Source of the DNA: JAIBJN01 sp035461525
GTDB lineage: Bacteria > Actinomycetota > Thermoleophilia > Gaiellales > Gaiellaceae
Direction of reading: 5' to 3'
Length of the DNA: 64,000 bases
Assembly: GCA_035461525.1 (NCBI GenBank)
Contig: DATHVD010000006.1
Span: 16,889-80,888 of the forward strand
Under the pieces are notes generated by a model that searched no databases, was not told the DNA's origin, and was given only the letters and a program-made list of their open reading frames with translations. The translations under genes were made by a program, and so were the position numbers. The number at the start of each line of letters is the position of its first letter. Position 1 is the stretch's first letter. This document shows, in pieces, positions 9,490 through 17,229 of this stretch.

Positions 9490-10284
9490 CTACACGCCGA
9501 TGGGGTGCCACACCGTCTTCAGCTCGAGGAACGCTGCCGCGTGCCAGGGGGACTGGCCCTCGCCGTTCCGGACGACCCGCTTGACGTTCTCGGCGGCGAG
9601 CCGCTCCAGCTCCTCGGCCCCGTCTTCCGCCCCGGCCAGGTCGAGCGCGTTCACGTCCATGTGGGCGGCGAGGACGGGCGCGAGCTCCGCCCTGCGTCCC
9701 GTGAGGACGTTGACGACGCCGCCCGGGACGTCCGACGTGGCGAGCACCTCGGCGAGCGTCACGGCCGCGAGCGGCCGCCGCTCCGACGCGACCGCGACGG
9801 CGACGTTGCCGCCGACCAGCACCGGGGCGAGGCGGGAGACGAGGCCGGCGAGCGGCGGCTCCTCCGGTGCCAAGACGGCGACGACGCCGGTCGGCTCCGG
9901 GATCGTGAAGTTGAAGTAGGGCCCCGCGACCGGGTTCGAGGCGCCGAGCACCTGGGCGAGCTTGTCGGCCCAGCCCGCGTACCACACCCACCGGTCTATC
10001 GCCGAGTCGACCTCGGCTTCGCCCTCGGTCAATTCCGCGAACTCCGCCTTCCGCCCCTCCATCATCTCCGCGACGCGATAGAGGACCTGGCCTCGGTTGT
10101 AGGCGGTCATGCCGGCCCACTTGGGGAACGCGGTGCGGGCGGCCCTGACGGCGTCGCGGGCGTCCTTGCGGGAGGCGAGCGCGACGTTCGCGCCCTCCGC
10201 CTCGTACGTGCGCCCGGACTCCGAGCGGGGGAACGCCCCGCCCAGGTACAGCTTGTACGTCTTCCGGACGGGCAGCCTGCTCAT
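9490..10284 (-). CDS. Half-length aldehyde dehydrogenase-like protein (cofactor-binding part only)
   Basis: 264 residues that align with the first half of aldehyde dehydrogenases (usual length 480-500): KTYKLYLGGAFPRSES, ARTAFPKWAGMTAYNRGQVLYR, WVWYAGWADKLAQV, then VVAVLAPEEPPLAG in place of the IIPWNFPL loop, then GGVVNVLTGRRAE. The protein stops shortly after the Rossmann part. There is no ELGGK glutamate region, no catalytic cysteine loop and no oligomerisation tail, and none is found downstream before the next gene at 9465. ATG at 10284 overlaps the stop of the full-length dehydrogenase (ATGA). As I recall, Streptomyces has a similar shortened partner beside deoC. Possibly a non-catalytic subunit. 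Confidence 0.75.
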   Translation of the reverse strand: MSRLPVRKTYKLYLGGAFPRSESGRTYEAEGANVALASRKDARDAVRAARTAFPKWAGMTAYNRGQVLYRVAEMMEGRKAEFAELTEGEAEVDSAIDRWVWYAGWADKLAQVLGASNPVAGPYFNFTIPEPTGVVAVLAPEEPPLAGLVSRLAPVLVGGNVAVAVASERRPLAAVTLAEVLATSDVPGGVVNVLTGRRAELAPVLAAHMDVNALDLAGAEDGAEELERLAAENVKRVVRNGEGQSPWHAAAFLELKTVWHPIGV

Positions 10285-11762
10285 TCGCCGAAGCGGAGGT
10301 AGGGCTCGAGCCCGTGCAGCCCGCCCTCTCGGCCGAAACCGGACTCCTTGTAGCCGCCGAACGGCGAGGTGGGATCGAAGCGGTTGTACGTGTTCGCCCA
10401 GACGACGCCCGCGCGCAGGCGCTGCGCCATGGAGAGGATGCGCGAGCCCTTCTCGGTCCAGACGCCGGCTGAGAGGCCGTAGGGCGTGTTGTTCGCCTTC
10501 TCGACGGCCTCGTCGGGCGTGCGGAAGGTGAGCACGGAGAGAACGGGCCCGAAGATCTCCTCCTGCGCAATCCGGTAGCTCTGCGCGACGTTCGTGAAGA
10601 CGGTGGGCGGGAACCACCAGCCCTTCTCCGGCAGCCGGCACGGGGGCTGATAGATCTCGGCCCCCTCCTCCTCCCCGGCCGCCACGAGCTCCCTGATCTT
10701 CTCGAGCTGCTGCGAGGAGTTGATCGCGCCCACGTCGGTGTTCTTGTCGAGAGGGTCGCCGACCCGCAGCGTCTCCATCCGCCGCTTCAGCTTCGCGAGC
10801 ACGTCCTCGTAGACGGACTCCTGCACGAAGAGCCGGGAGCCGGCGCAACAGACGTGGCCCTGGTTGAAGTAGATGCCGTTGACGATCCCCTCGACCGCCT
10901 GGTCGAGGGGCGCGTCGTCGAAGACGACGTTCGCCGCCTTGCCGCCCAGCTCGAGCGTCAGCCGCTTGCCGCTGCCGGCGACGGCGCGCTGGATCTCCTT
11001 GCCGACCTCGGTCGAGCCGGTGAATGCGACCTTGTCCACGTCCGGGTGCCTGACGATCTCGGCGCCGGCGCGCCCGTCGCCCGTGAGCACGTTGACGACG
11101 CCCGGCGGCAGCTCGGCCTGGCGGAGCACGTCGCAGAAGAGGAGCGCCGTGAGCGGCGTCGTCTCGGCCGGCTTCAGGACGACGGTGTTCCCGGCCGCGA
11201 GCGCCGGTGCCACCTTCCAGGCGAGCATGAGGAGCGGGAAGTTCCAGGGGATGATCTGGCCGGCGACGCCGACCGGCGCGGGGCGCCGGTTCGGGAACGC
11301 GTATTCGAGCTTGTCCGCCCAGCCGGCGTAGTAGAAGAAGTGCGCGGCGGCGAGGGGCAGGTCGACGTCGCGCGACTCCTTGATCGGCTTGCCGCCGTCG
11401 AGCGACTCGAGCACGGCGAACTCGCGCGAGCGCTCCTGCAGGAGGCGGGCGATGCGGAACAGGTACTTCGCCCGCTCCCCGGGCGCGAGGCCGGACCAGC
11501 CGTTCTCGAAGGCGTCGCGGGCCGCCTGGACGGCCAGGTCGACGTCCTCCGCGCCGGCGTACGCGACCTCGGCGAGCGGCTCCTCGTCCCGCGGGGCGAC
11601 GCTGGCCGCGACCTCGCCCGAGCGCGGCTCCACCCACTCGCCGCCGACGAAGAGCCCGTAGCGCTCTTCGAGGCGCACGATCTCGCGCGACTCGGGCGCC
11701 GACGCGTACTCGAAGGCGGAGGGGACCGGAGAGCGGTCCTGGCGTCTCTCGACGTCGGCCAT
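10281..11762 (-). CDS. Aldehyde dehydrogenase (NAD(P)-dependent), deoC-linked
   Basis: A full-length 493-residue aldehyde dehydrogenase. IIPWNFPLLML binds the cofactor, VAFTGSTEVGK is the Rossmann turn, TLELGGKAANVV carries the general-base glutamate, and NQGHVCCAGSR carries the catalytic cysteine (Cys305 by position). EEIFGPVL and FGGYKESGFGRE close the C-terminal half. Placed directly after deoC (TGATG overlap), it probably oxidises acetaldehyde released by deoxyribose-5-phosphate cleavage; this substrate is inferred from context. The N-terminal 40 residues are an extension rich in charged residues. Confidence 0.88.
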   Translation of the reverse strand: MADVERRQDRSPVPSAFEYASAPESREIVRLEERYGLFVGGEWVEPRSGEVAASVAPRDEEPLAEVAYAGAEDVDLAVQAARDAFENGWSGLAPGERAKYLFRIARLLQERSREFAVLESLDGGKPIKESRDVDLPLAAAHFFYYAGWADKLEYAFPNRRPAPVGVAGQIIPWNFPLLMLAWKVAPALAAGNTVVLKPAETTPLTALLFCDVLRQAELPPGVVNVLTGDGRAGAEIVRHPDVDKVAFTGSTEVGKEIQRAVAGSGKRLTLELGGKAANVVFDDAPLDQAVEGIVNGIYFNQGHVCCAGSRLFVQESVYEDVLAKLKRRMETLRVGDPLDKNTDVGAINSSQQLEKIRELVAAGEEEGAEIYQPPCRLPEKGWWFPPTVFTNVAQSYRIAQEEIFGPVLSVLTFRTPDEAVEKANNTPYGLSAGVWTEKGSRILSMAQRLRAGVVWANTYNRFDPTSPFGGYKESGFGREGGLHGLEPYLRFGE

Positions 11763-12700
11763 CAGTCGATCGTGAAGTAGTCGGGGGACTGGTAGCGGCC
11801 CGTCCGCTCCTTGCGGATCTGCATGAGGACGTCGTTCAGGAGCGAGGAGGCGCCGAAGCGGAAGAGGTCGGGCGTCAGCCACTCGGGGCCAAGCGTCTCG
11901 TGGACGACGACGAGCGTCTGCACGGCCTGCTTCGCGTGACGGATCCCGCCGGCGGGCTTCATCCCGATCCTGCGGCCCGTCTCCTCGTAGACGTCCCGGA
12001 TCGCCTCGAGCATGACGAGCGTGACAGGGAGCGTCGCCGCGGGCTGGATCTTGCCCGTCGACGTCTTGACGAAGTCGGCGCCGCCGGCGATGGCGAGCAG
12101 GCTCGCCCGGCGGACGTTGTCGTAGGTTCCCAGCTCGCCGGTCTCGAGGATCACCTTCAGGTGAGCGCTCCCGCACGCCTCCTTCACCCGGCGCACCTCG
12201 TCGTAGACCTTCGCGTAGTCGCCGGAGAGGAAGGCGCCCCGGTCGATGACCATGTCGATCTCGTGCGCCCCCATGGCCGCGACGCGCGCGACCTCCTCGA
12301 TCTTGAGCTCCGTCGGGACCTGCCCGGAGGGGAAGCCGGTGGCGACGGAGGCGACCTTGACCTCGCTCCCGCGCAGCCGCTCGAGCGCAGTGGGGACGAG
12401 GTTCGGGTAGACACAGACGGCCGCGACCGGCGGGACGGTGAGGTCGGCGGGGTCGGGCCGGAGCGCCTTCGAGGCGAGCGCGGCGACCTTGCCCGGCGTG
12501 TCGGCGCCTTCGAGCGTCGTCAGGTCCATCATGCGGACGGCCAGGTCGAGGGCGAAGAGCTTCGACTCCTTCTTGATCGACCGGCGCGCGAGCGAGGCGG
12601 CGCGCTCCTCGACGCCCACCTGGTCGACGGAGCCGATCCGGGGCAGACGGGGCTCGAGCGGTAGCTCGAACCCGCTCGGCAGGGCCGGGGCCTGAGCCAT
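11762..12700 (-). CDS. deoC: Deoxyribose-phosphate aldolase
   Basis: It cleaves 2-deoxy-D-ribose-5-phosphate to glyceraldehyde-3-phosphate and acetaldehyde, the last step of deoxynucleoside breakdown. 312 residues, the long form with an N-terminal extension of about 60 residues. All catalytic residues are present: Asp149 in HEIDMVID, the Schiff-base Lys212 in VKTSTGK, and Lys248 in MKPAGG. It is the first gene of a six-gene operon. A TACACT box (12713-12708) ends seven bases before the ATG, so the mRNA is probably leaderless. Its start codon overlaps, on the opposite strand, the first ATG of the metalloprotease frame. Confidence 0.93.
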   Translation of the reverse strand: MAQAPALPSGFELPLEPRLPRIGSVDQVGVEERAASLARRSIKKESKLFALDLAVRMMDLTTLEGADTPGKVAALASKALRPDPADLTVPPVAAVCVYPNLVPTALERLRGSEVKVASVATGFPSGQVPTELKIEEVARVAAMGAHEIDMVIDRGAFLSGDYAKVYDEVRRVKEACGSAHLKVILETGELGTYDNVRRASLLAIAGGADFVKTSTGKIQPAATLPVTLVMLEAIRDVYEETGRRIGMKPAGGIRHAKQAVQTLVVVHETLGPEWLTPDLFRFGASSLLNDVLMQIRKERTGRYQSPDYFTID

Positions 12701-13406
12701 GGCGGGAAGTGTAGCCCTCCCGTATCCTCGCCCCATCGCACGCCTCGCCGTCAGCGCCGGCCTCGCCGAGGCCGCGAACGTCCTCCGCGAGAGCGGCAAC
12801 CGGGTCGTGCGCCTGCCGGCCTTCGCCGTTACCTTCGCCGGCGCGCTTCCCCCGAGGGAGCTGCGTGTGCGCGTCCTCATCCTGCGGGACGAGGACGGGA
12901 AGCCCGTGGCAACGCCCGAGGCCGTCGAGCCGGCGCTCGAGGAGGCCGAGCGCGTCCTCCGCGAGCGGGCCGGGATCGGGCTTCGCCCGAGCAGGGAGCC
13001 GGTGATCGCCACGCTGGAGGCCCCGGCGCCCCGGGAGGCGCTCGACTCGCCCTGCGCGGAGGGCTCCTGGCGCGCCGACTTCGGGCCGGGCGGGGCGTTC
13101 TTCCGCCGGTTCGCGGAGCGCGCGCCGGCAAGCGGCTCGGCCGCCCCTATCACCGTCTTCGTCGTCCGCGACGTGCTCGGCAAGGCCGGCTGCTCCCTCG
13201 GGCCGCTCGTCGACCACGTCACGGTGGACATGACGGCGCTGAAGGGGCGGACAAGACGCGTGCTCGTGCACGAGATCGGCCACGCCTGCGGGCTCCCGCA
13301 CTCGCAGGCGGCGGAGAATCTCATGCTCCCGAAGCGCATGGGCGACCGCCTGCAGCCCTGGCAGGTGGCCGTCCTTCGCAGCTCGCGGCACGTCACCGTC
13401 CGCTGA
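12699..13406 (+). CDS. Metzincin-like zinc metalloprotease
   Basis: The C-terminal part carries HEIGHACGLPHS, the extended zinc-binding site HExxHxxGxxH of metzincins, followed by ENLMLPKRMG, whose methionine fits the Met-turn. The N-terminal part (RVRVLILRDEDG, then a helix) fits the first strands of that fold. The bounds given use the first ATG (235 codons), but the start is uncertain: base composition becomes coding-like only near 12735, and a TATCCT box at 12723-12728 would place the transcript start exactly there, at an ATC codon; the next standard start is GTG 12807. No signal peptide or membrane segment is evident with any start. Substrate unknown. Confidence 0.65.
   Translation: MAGSVALPYPRPIARLAVSAGLAEAANVLRESGNRVVRLPAFAVTFAGALPPRELRVRVLILRDEDGKPVATPEAVEPALEEAERVLRERAGIGLRPSREPVIATLEAPAPREALDSPCAEGSWRADFGPGGAFFRRFAERAPASGSAAPITVFVVRDVLGKAGCSLGPLVDHVTVDMTALKGRTRRVLVHEIGHACGLPHSQAAENLMLPKRMGDRLQPWQVAVLRSSRHVTVR
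12708..12713 (-). promoter_or_regulatory. -10 box of a leaderless deoC operon promoter
   Basis: TACACT on the minus strand, seven bases before the deoC ATG at 12700. In a standard promoter this places +1 at or one base before the start codon. No Shine-Dalgarno sequence precedes the ATG. Confidence 0.55.
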
Positions 13407-13428
13407 GCCCGAGGCGCGTCCGCCCGGG

Positions 13429-14172
13429 TCAGAGGACCTGGGCGAGGAACTGCTGCGTCCGCGGGTGCCGCGGATTCTCGAACATCGCCCTCGGGTCTCC
13501 CTCCTCGAGCACCTTTCCCTCGTCCATGAAGAGGAGTCGCGAGCCGACCTCGCGCGCGAACCCCATCTCGTGTGTGACGACGACCATCGTCATCCCCTCG
13601 GCCGCGAGGGCCTTGATCACGTCGAGCACCTCCTTGACGAGCTCGGGGTCGAGCGCCGACGTGACCTCGTCGAAGAGCATCAGCTTCGGTCGCATGGCGA
13701 GCGCCCGGGCGATGGCGACCCGCTGCTGCTGGCCGCCCGAGAGCCGGCCGGGATAGGCGTCTGCCCGGTCCCCGAGCCCGACCGCGCGGAGCTGCTCGAG
13801 GGCGCGCTCCCGGGCCTCGTCCCTCGGGACCCCGAGCACCTTCACGAGCGCGAGCGTGATGTTCTTGAGCGCCGTCTTGTGCGGGAAGAGGTTGAACTGC
13901 TGGAAGACGACCCCCATGCGGGTTCGGGCCTCGTCGAGGTTCGTGCGGATGTCGGTCAGCTCGAGCCCGTCGAAGAAGACCTTCCCCTCCGTCGGCTCCT
14001 CCAGCATGTTGATCGTGCGAAGCAGCGTCGACTTGCCGGAGCCGGACGGGCCGATGACGACGACGACCTCCCCGGGGTCGACGGCGAGGTCGATGCCGCG
14101 GAGCACGTAGAGGTCCTCGCCGAACCACTTGTGGATCCCCTCCAGGCGCACGAGCGGGCCGTCGCCGGTCAT
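13429..14172 (-). CDS. Polar amino acid ABC transporter ATP-binding protein (GlnQ family)
   Basis: 247 residues, the ATPase of a polar amino acid importer. Walker A GPSGSGKST, Q-loop VFQQFNLFPHKTAL, signature RLSGGQQQR, Walker B LMLFDEVTSALDPE and H-loop VVVTHEMGFA are all intact. The SALDPELV segment after Walker B is typical of the GlnQ/HisP group. The ATG overlaps the permease stop (ATGA), so it is the third gene of the SBP-permease-ATPase operon. Exact substrate (glutamine, glutamate, arginine or other) cannot be told. Confidence 0.93.
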   Translation of the reverse strand: MTGDGPLVRLEGIHKWFGEDLYVLRGIDLAVDPGEVVVVIGPSGSGKSTLLRTINMLEEPTEGKVFFDGLELTDIRTNLDEARTRMGVVFQQFNLFPHKTALKNITLALVKVLGVPRDEARERALEQLRAVGLGDRADAYPGRLSGGQQQRVAIARALAMRPKLMLFDEVTSALDPELVKEVLDVIKALAAEGMTMVVVTHEMGFAREVGSRLLFMDEGKVLEEGDPRAMFENPRHPRTQQFLAQVL

Positions 14173-15284
14173 GCTCCGATCCCGGTGAGGCCGCTGCGCA
14201 GCTTGCGCTCGAGCCGCGACACGGCCCAGATCATAGGCAGCGTGACGATCAGGTAGCCGGCTGCGGTGGCCAGGAACGGCGTCGCGTTGAACGTCGTCTG
14301 GTAGATGTCGCGCCCGACCGTGAGCAGCTCTCGCTGCGAGAGCGTGAGACCGAGGAAGATGACGAGCGACGTGTCCTTGAGCAGGATCACGAACTCGTTC
14401 GTGAGCGGCGGGATCACGCGGCGGAAGGCCTGCGGGAGGATGACGAGACGCATCGCCTTCATGTATCCCATGCCGAGGGAGCGGGCCGCCTCGAACTGCC
14501 CGCGCTCGAGCGACTGGATCCCGGCGCGGAAGATCTCCGCCGAGTACGCGCCCGCGTTGAGGCCGAGGACGAGGATGGCGACCTCGTACGGGCCGAGGTT
14601 CAGCCGGAGCCCGAGCACGATGCCGAAGAAGAAGAACTGGAGCTGCCAGAGGAGCGGCGTCCCGCGGAAGAAGTTGATGTAGATGCGCGCCGGAGCGCGC
14701 ACGACCGGGCGGGCCGAGAGCGTGAAGACGCCGACGACGAGGCCGATGGCGATGCCCAGGGCCTCGCCCGAGAGCGCCAGGATGATCGTGTTGACGGCTC
14801 CCCGCACGAAGTCGGGCCAGTACTCGCCGACGATCGAGAACTCGAAGAAGTTGCGCGCGAAGACCTCGACGTTGCCGGCACGGAACCAGAGCATGAGGCC
14901 CCCGAGGGCGATCGCCTGAGCGCCCAGGACGGCGCCGGCGACCGCCGCTTCGCGCGCCGACTTCCTCGGCATGCGCCCGTAGAGGAGCAGGCCGAGAGCG
15001 ACCGCGGCCACCCCGAGCACGATGGTGACAACGAGGACCGCGAGCGCCGCCGAGCTGGTGATCGCAGCGGCGACGTTTTCCGACGGGGTCCACCCGTACG
15101 ACGTCTGGACCCCGACGATGCCGAAGACGAGCGTCGCGAGCGACGCGACCCCGATCGCGGCGATCGCGGCTGAGACGGGCGTCTGCTCCCGGATCGAGTG
15201 CCGCAACCCCCGGTCGGGATACTCGCGCTCGAGCGGTGGGCCTCCCGCCACGGCTACGTCTCCGGATCGGTCCCTCGGGCTCAT
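14169..15284 (-). CDS. Polar amino acid ABC transporter permease with N-terminal membrane extension
   Basis: 371 residues; the usual HisM/GlnP permease is 210-250. The C-terminal 230 residues form the canonical domain: VRGAVNTIILALSGEALG, INFFRGTPLLWQL, and the ATPase-contact loop EAARSLGMGYMKAMRLVILP. The extra N-terminal ~140 residues hold a charged head and about three further helices (ASLATLVFGIVGV, AVLVVTIVLGVAAVAL, AGAVLGAQAIAL), which are not part of the normal family. The ATG at 15284 has a GAGGAGG site five bases upstream. A hairpin (15305-15333) precedes it. Confidence 0.9.
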   Translation of the reverse strand: MSPRDRSGDVAVAGGPPLEREYPDRGLRHSIREQTPVSAAIAAIGVASLATLVFGIVGVQTSYGWTPSENVAAAITSSAALAVLVVTIVLGVAAVALGLLLYGRMPRKSAREAAVAGAVLGAQAIALGGLMLWFRAGNVEVFARNFFEFSIVGEYWPDFVRGAVNTIILALSGEALGIAIGLVVGVFTLSARPVVRAPARIYINFFRGTPLLWQLQFFFFGIVLGLRLNLGPYEVAILVLGLNAGAYSAEIFRAGIQSLERGQFEAARSLGMGYMKAMRLVILPQAFRRVIPPLTNEFVILLKDTSLVIFLGLTLSQRELLTVGRDIYQTTFNATPFLATAAGYLIVTLPMIWAVSRLERKLRSGLTGIGA

Positions 15285-15304
15285 CGATGCCTCCTCACAG
15301 ACGC

Positions 15305-15333
15305 GAAGGGCCCGCGACACGCGCGGGCCCTTC
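15305..15333 (-). terminator. Intercistronic hairpin between the polar amino acid binding protein and its permease
   Basis: A perfect 12-bp stem (GAAGGGCCCGCG with CGCGGGCCCTTC) with a five-base loop, between the binding-protein stop (15365) and the permease start. It is likely a partial terminator or mRNA stabiliser that keeps binding-protein mRNA in excess. The same arrangement is seen at 3449-3472. Confidence 0.65.
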
Positions 15334-15364
15334 TGGATGTCCTCGTCGGTCGAGCGTCGAAGCG

Positions 15365-16180
15365 CTAGTCCGCCTCGAGGATGCTGCCGCCGGGCGGCAG
15401 GTCGAAGTCGCCGTAGATCCGCTCGTACGTCCCGTCGTCCAGCATCTCCTGCAGAGCATCGTTGAGGGCGTCCAGGAGCTCCTCGTTGTTGGGATCGACC
15501 GCGAAGCCGTAGCGCTCGCCGGTGTCGATCGTATCGACCACGGAGAGCGACGGCCGCTGCCCCGCCTCGGCGAGCGCGGAGGGCTCGTCGAAGATGACGG
15601 CGGTCACGTTGCCGGCCTCGAGGGCCGTGTACGTGTCCGGAGCGTCCGGGAACGAGCGTACGTCCACCCCCTCGGGCACATTCTCGCGCGCCCAGATCTC
15701 GCCGGTCGTGCCGCTCTGCACGGCGACGACGTCGCCCGAGCCGAGGTCGTCGGTCGACGCGATGTCGGGCGTCTCCTCCGAGTTGACGATCAGCGCCTGC
15801 TGGGCGGCGTAGTAGGACTCGGTGAAGTTCACCGTCTGCTGCCGCTCCTCCGTGATCGTCGTCGCCGAGGCGACGACGTCGAAGCGCCCGCCCGCCAGCT
15901 GCGTGAAGAGCGTGTCGAAGGGCGTGTCGACCCACTTCGTCTCGAGGCCGAGGCGGGAGGCCATCTCGTTCACGAGCTCGACGTCGAACCCTGCCTCCTC
16001 CCCGCCCTCGAGGTACTCGAAGGGCGGGAACGGGATGTCCGAGCCGACCGTGAGCACACCGGCCTCGACCGTCTGGAGGTCGCCCGCGGCGCCCCCGTTG
16101 TCACCGTCGTCGTCGCCGCCGCAGCCCGCGACGAGCGCGGCCGCGAGAAGCGCGACGAGAACCGGAAGCCATCTTGGCAC
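15365..16180 (-). CDS. Polar amino acid ABC transporter substrate-binding lipoprotein
   Basis: 271 residues with a lipoprotein signal (hydrophobic LPVLVALLAAALVAGC, lipobox VAGC) and an Asp/Gly-rich linker. The body is a family 3 solute-binding protein: LTVGSDIPFPPFEYLE, GFDVELVNEMASRLG, FDTLFTQLAGGRFDVVAS, then the hinge region and GFAVDPNNEELLDAL. The start is GTG nine bases after a GAGGAG site. Family is certain; the bound amino acid is not. Confidence 0.92.
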   Translation of the reverse strand: MPRWLPVLVALLAAALVAGCGGDDDGDNGGAAGDLQTVEAGVLTVGSDIPFPPFEYLEGGEEAGFDVELVNEMASRLGLETKWVDTPFDTLFTQLAGGRFDVVASATTITEERQQTVNFTESYYAAQQALIVNSEETPDIASTDDLGSGDVVAVQSGTTGEIWARENVPEGVDVRSFPDAPDTYTALEAGNVTAVIFDEPSALAEAGQRPSLSVVDTIDTGERYGFAVDPNNEELLDALNDALQEMLDDGTYERIYGDFDLPPGGSILEAD

Positions 16181-16277
16181 TGGGAATCACTCCTCTCTCG
16201 CCGGTTTCTCCATGGATGCCGTTTCCAGCAGAGTAACCGTGCAAACACATCTACCGGACTGGGCACCCCGAGGGCGT

Positions 16278-16283
16278 TAGACT
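16278..16283 (+). promoter_or_regulatory. Possible -10 box for the second LIV operon
   Basis: TAGACT on the plus strand about 55 bases upstream of the livH start at 16339, in the divergent intergenic region. No convincing -35 hexamer is visible at the expected distance. Confidence 0.35.
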
Positions 16284-16338
16284 GCCAAGCTGCTGAGAGA
16301 GGGGGATCTGCGGAGCGGCCCCTCACCGCTCACCGGAT

Positions 16339-17229
16339 ATGCGCGAACTTGCCCAGCTCATTGCGAATGGACTGGTCACAGGGTCGATCATCGCGATCGC
16401 AGCGGTCGGCCTTTCGCTCGTCTACGGGATCCTCAAGATCGTCAACTTCGCCCACGGCGAGTACCTCACGTTCGGCGCGTTCATGGCCTTCGCGGTCAAC
16501 GTCACGTGGGGCGCGCCGATGGTGGCGGCGGTCCTCTTCGCCATGGTCACGACGGCGCTGCTCGGGATCATCATCGAGCTGATCCTGTGGCGGCCGATGC
16601 GACGCAAGGGGGCGGGCGTCATCAGCCTGTTCATCACGTCGATCGGGGTCGCGCTCGTGCTCCGCCACGTCATCTTCCTGGAGTGGGGAGCACGGCCCCG
16701 GCGCTTCGACGTCGACGTCTTCCAGGTCTACGACCTCGGGATCATCCGCCTCTCGCTCAGCCAGATCGTCGTCATCGCGGTCGCGTTCTCGGCGATCGCC
16801 GTCGTCGGGCTGATTCTCGCGCGGACGAAGCTCGGCAAGTCGATGCGCGCGCTCTCGGACGACCCCCAGCTCGCCTCCGTCGCCGGGATCGACACGGACC
16901 GGGTGATCCTCTACACCTGGATCCTCGGCGCGTCGCTCGCGGGCCTCGCCGGCGTCCTCCAGGGGCTCGTCCAGAACTCGTTCAACCCGAACATGGGCTT
17001 CACGCTCCTCCTCCCCATCTTCGCGGCCGTCGTGCTCGGGGGCATCGGGAGCGCGTACGGCGCCCTCGCGGGCGGGATCTTCCTCGGCCTCGCCATGGAG
17101 GTCTCGACCTGGAGCGAGCTCGCCGGCGGCATCCGGCCCGTCTACAAGCCGGCCGTCGCCTTCACCGTCCTCATCCTCGCGCTCCTGATCCGTCCGCAGG
17201 GCCTCTTCGGGAAGGCGCGGACGGTATGA
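16339..17229 (+). CDS. livH: LIV-type ABC transporter permease LivH (second system)
   Basis: 296-residue permease of a second branched-chain amino acid-type importer. LVYGILKIVNFAHGEYLTFGA near the N-terminus is the LivH hallmark; the loop ALSDDPQLASVAGID contacts the ATPase; the C-terminus IRPQGLFGK is typical. It lacks the N-terminal arm of the LivH at 2356-3423, so the two systems are not recent duplicates. It begins a livHMGF operon and is joined to livM by an ATGA overlap. Confidence 0.94.
   Translation: MRELAQLIANGLVTGSIIAIAAVGLSLVYGILKIVNFAHGEYLTFGAFMAFAVNVTWGAPMVAAVLFAMVTTALLGIIIELILWRPMRRKGAGVISLFITSIGVALVLRHVIFLEWGARPRRFDVDVFQVYDLGIIRLSLSQIVVIAVAFSAIAVVGLILARTKLGKSMRALSDDPQLASVAGIDTDRVILYTWILGASLAGLAGVLQGLVQNSFNPNMGFTLLLPIFAAVVLGGIGSAYGALAGGIFLGLAMEVSTWSELAGGIRPVYKPAVAFTVLILALLIRPQGLFGKARTV

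Noticed and set aside
9466..10284. Half-length aldehyde dehydrogenase as a frameshifted pseudogene
   Set aside because: No C-terminal dehydrogenase sequence follows in any frame; the next gene begins 25 bases away, and start and overlaps are intact.
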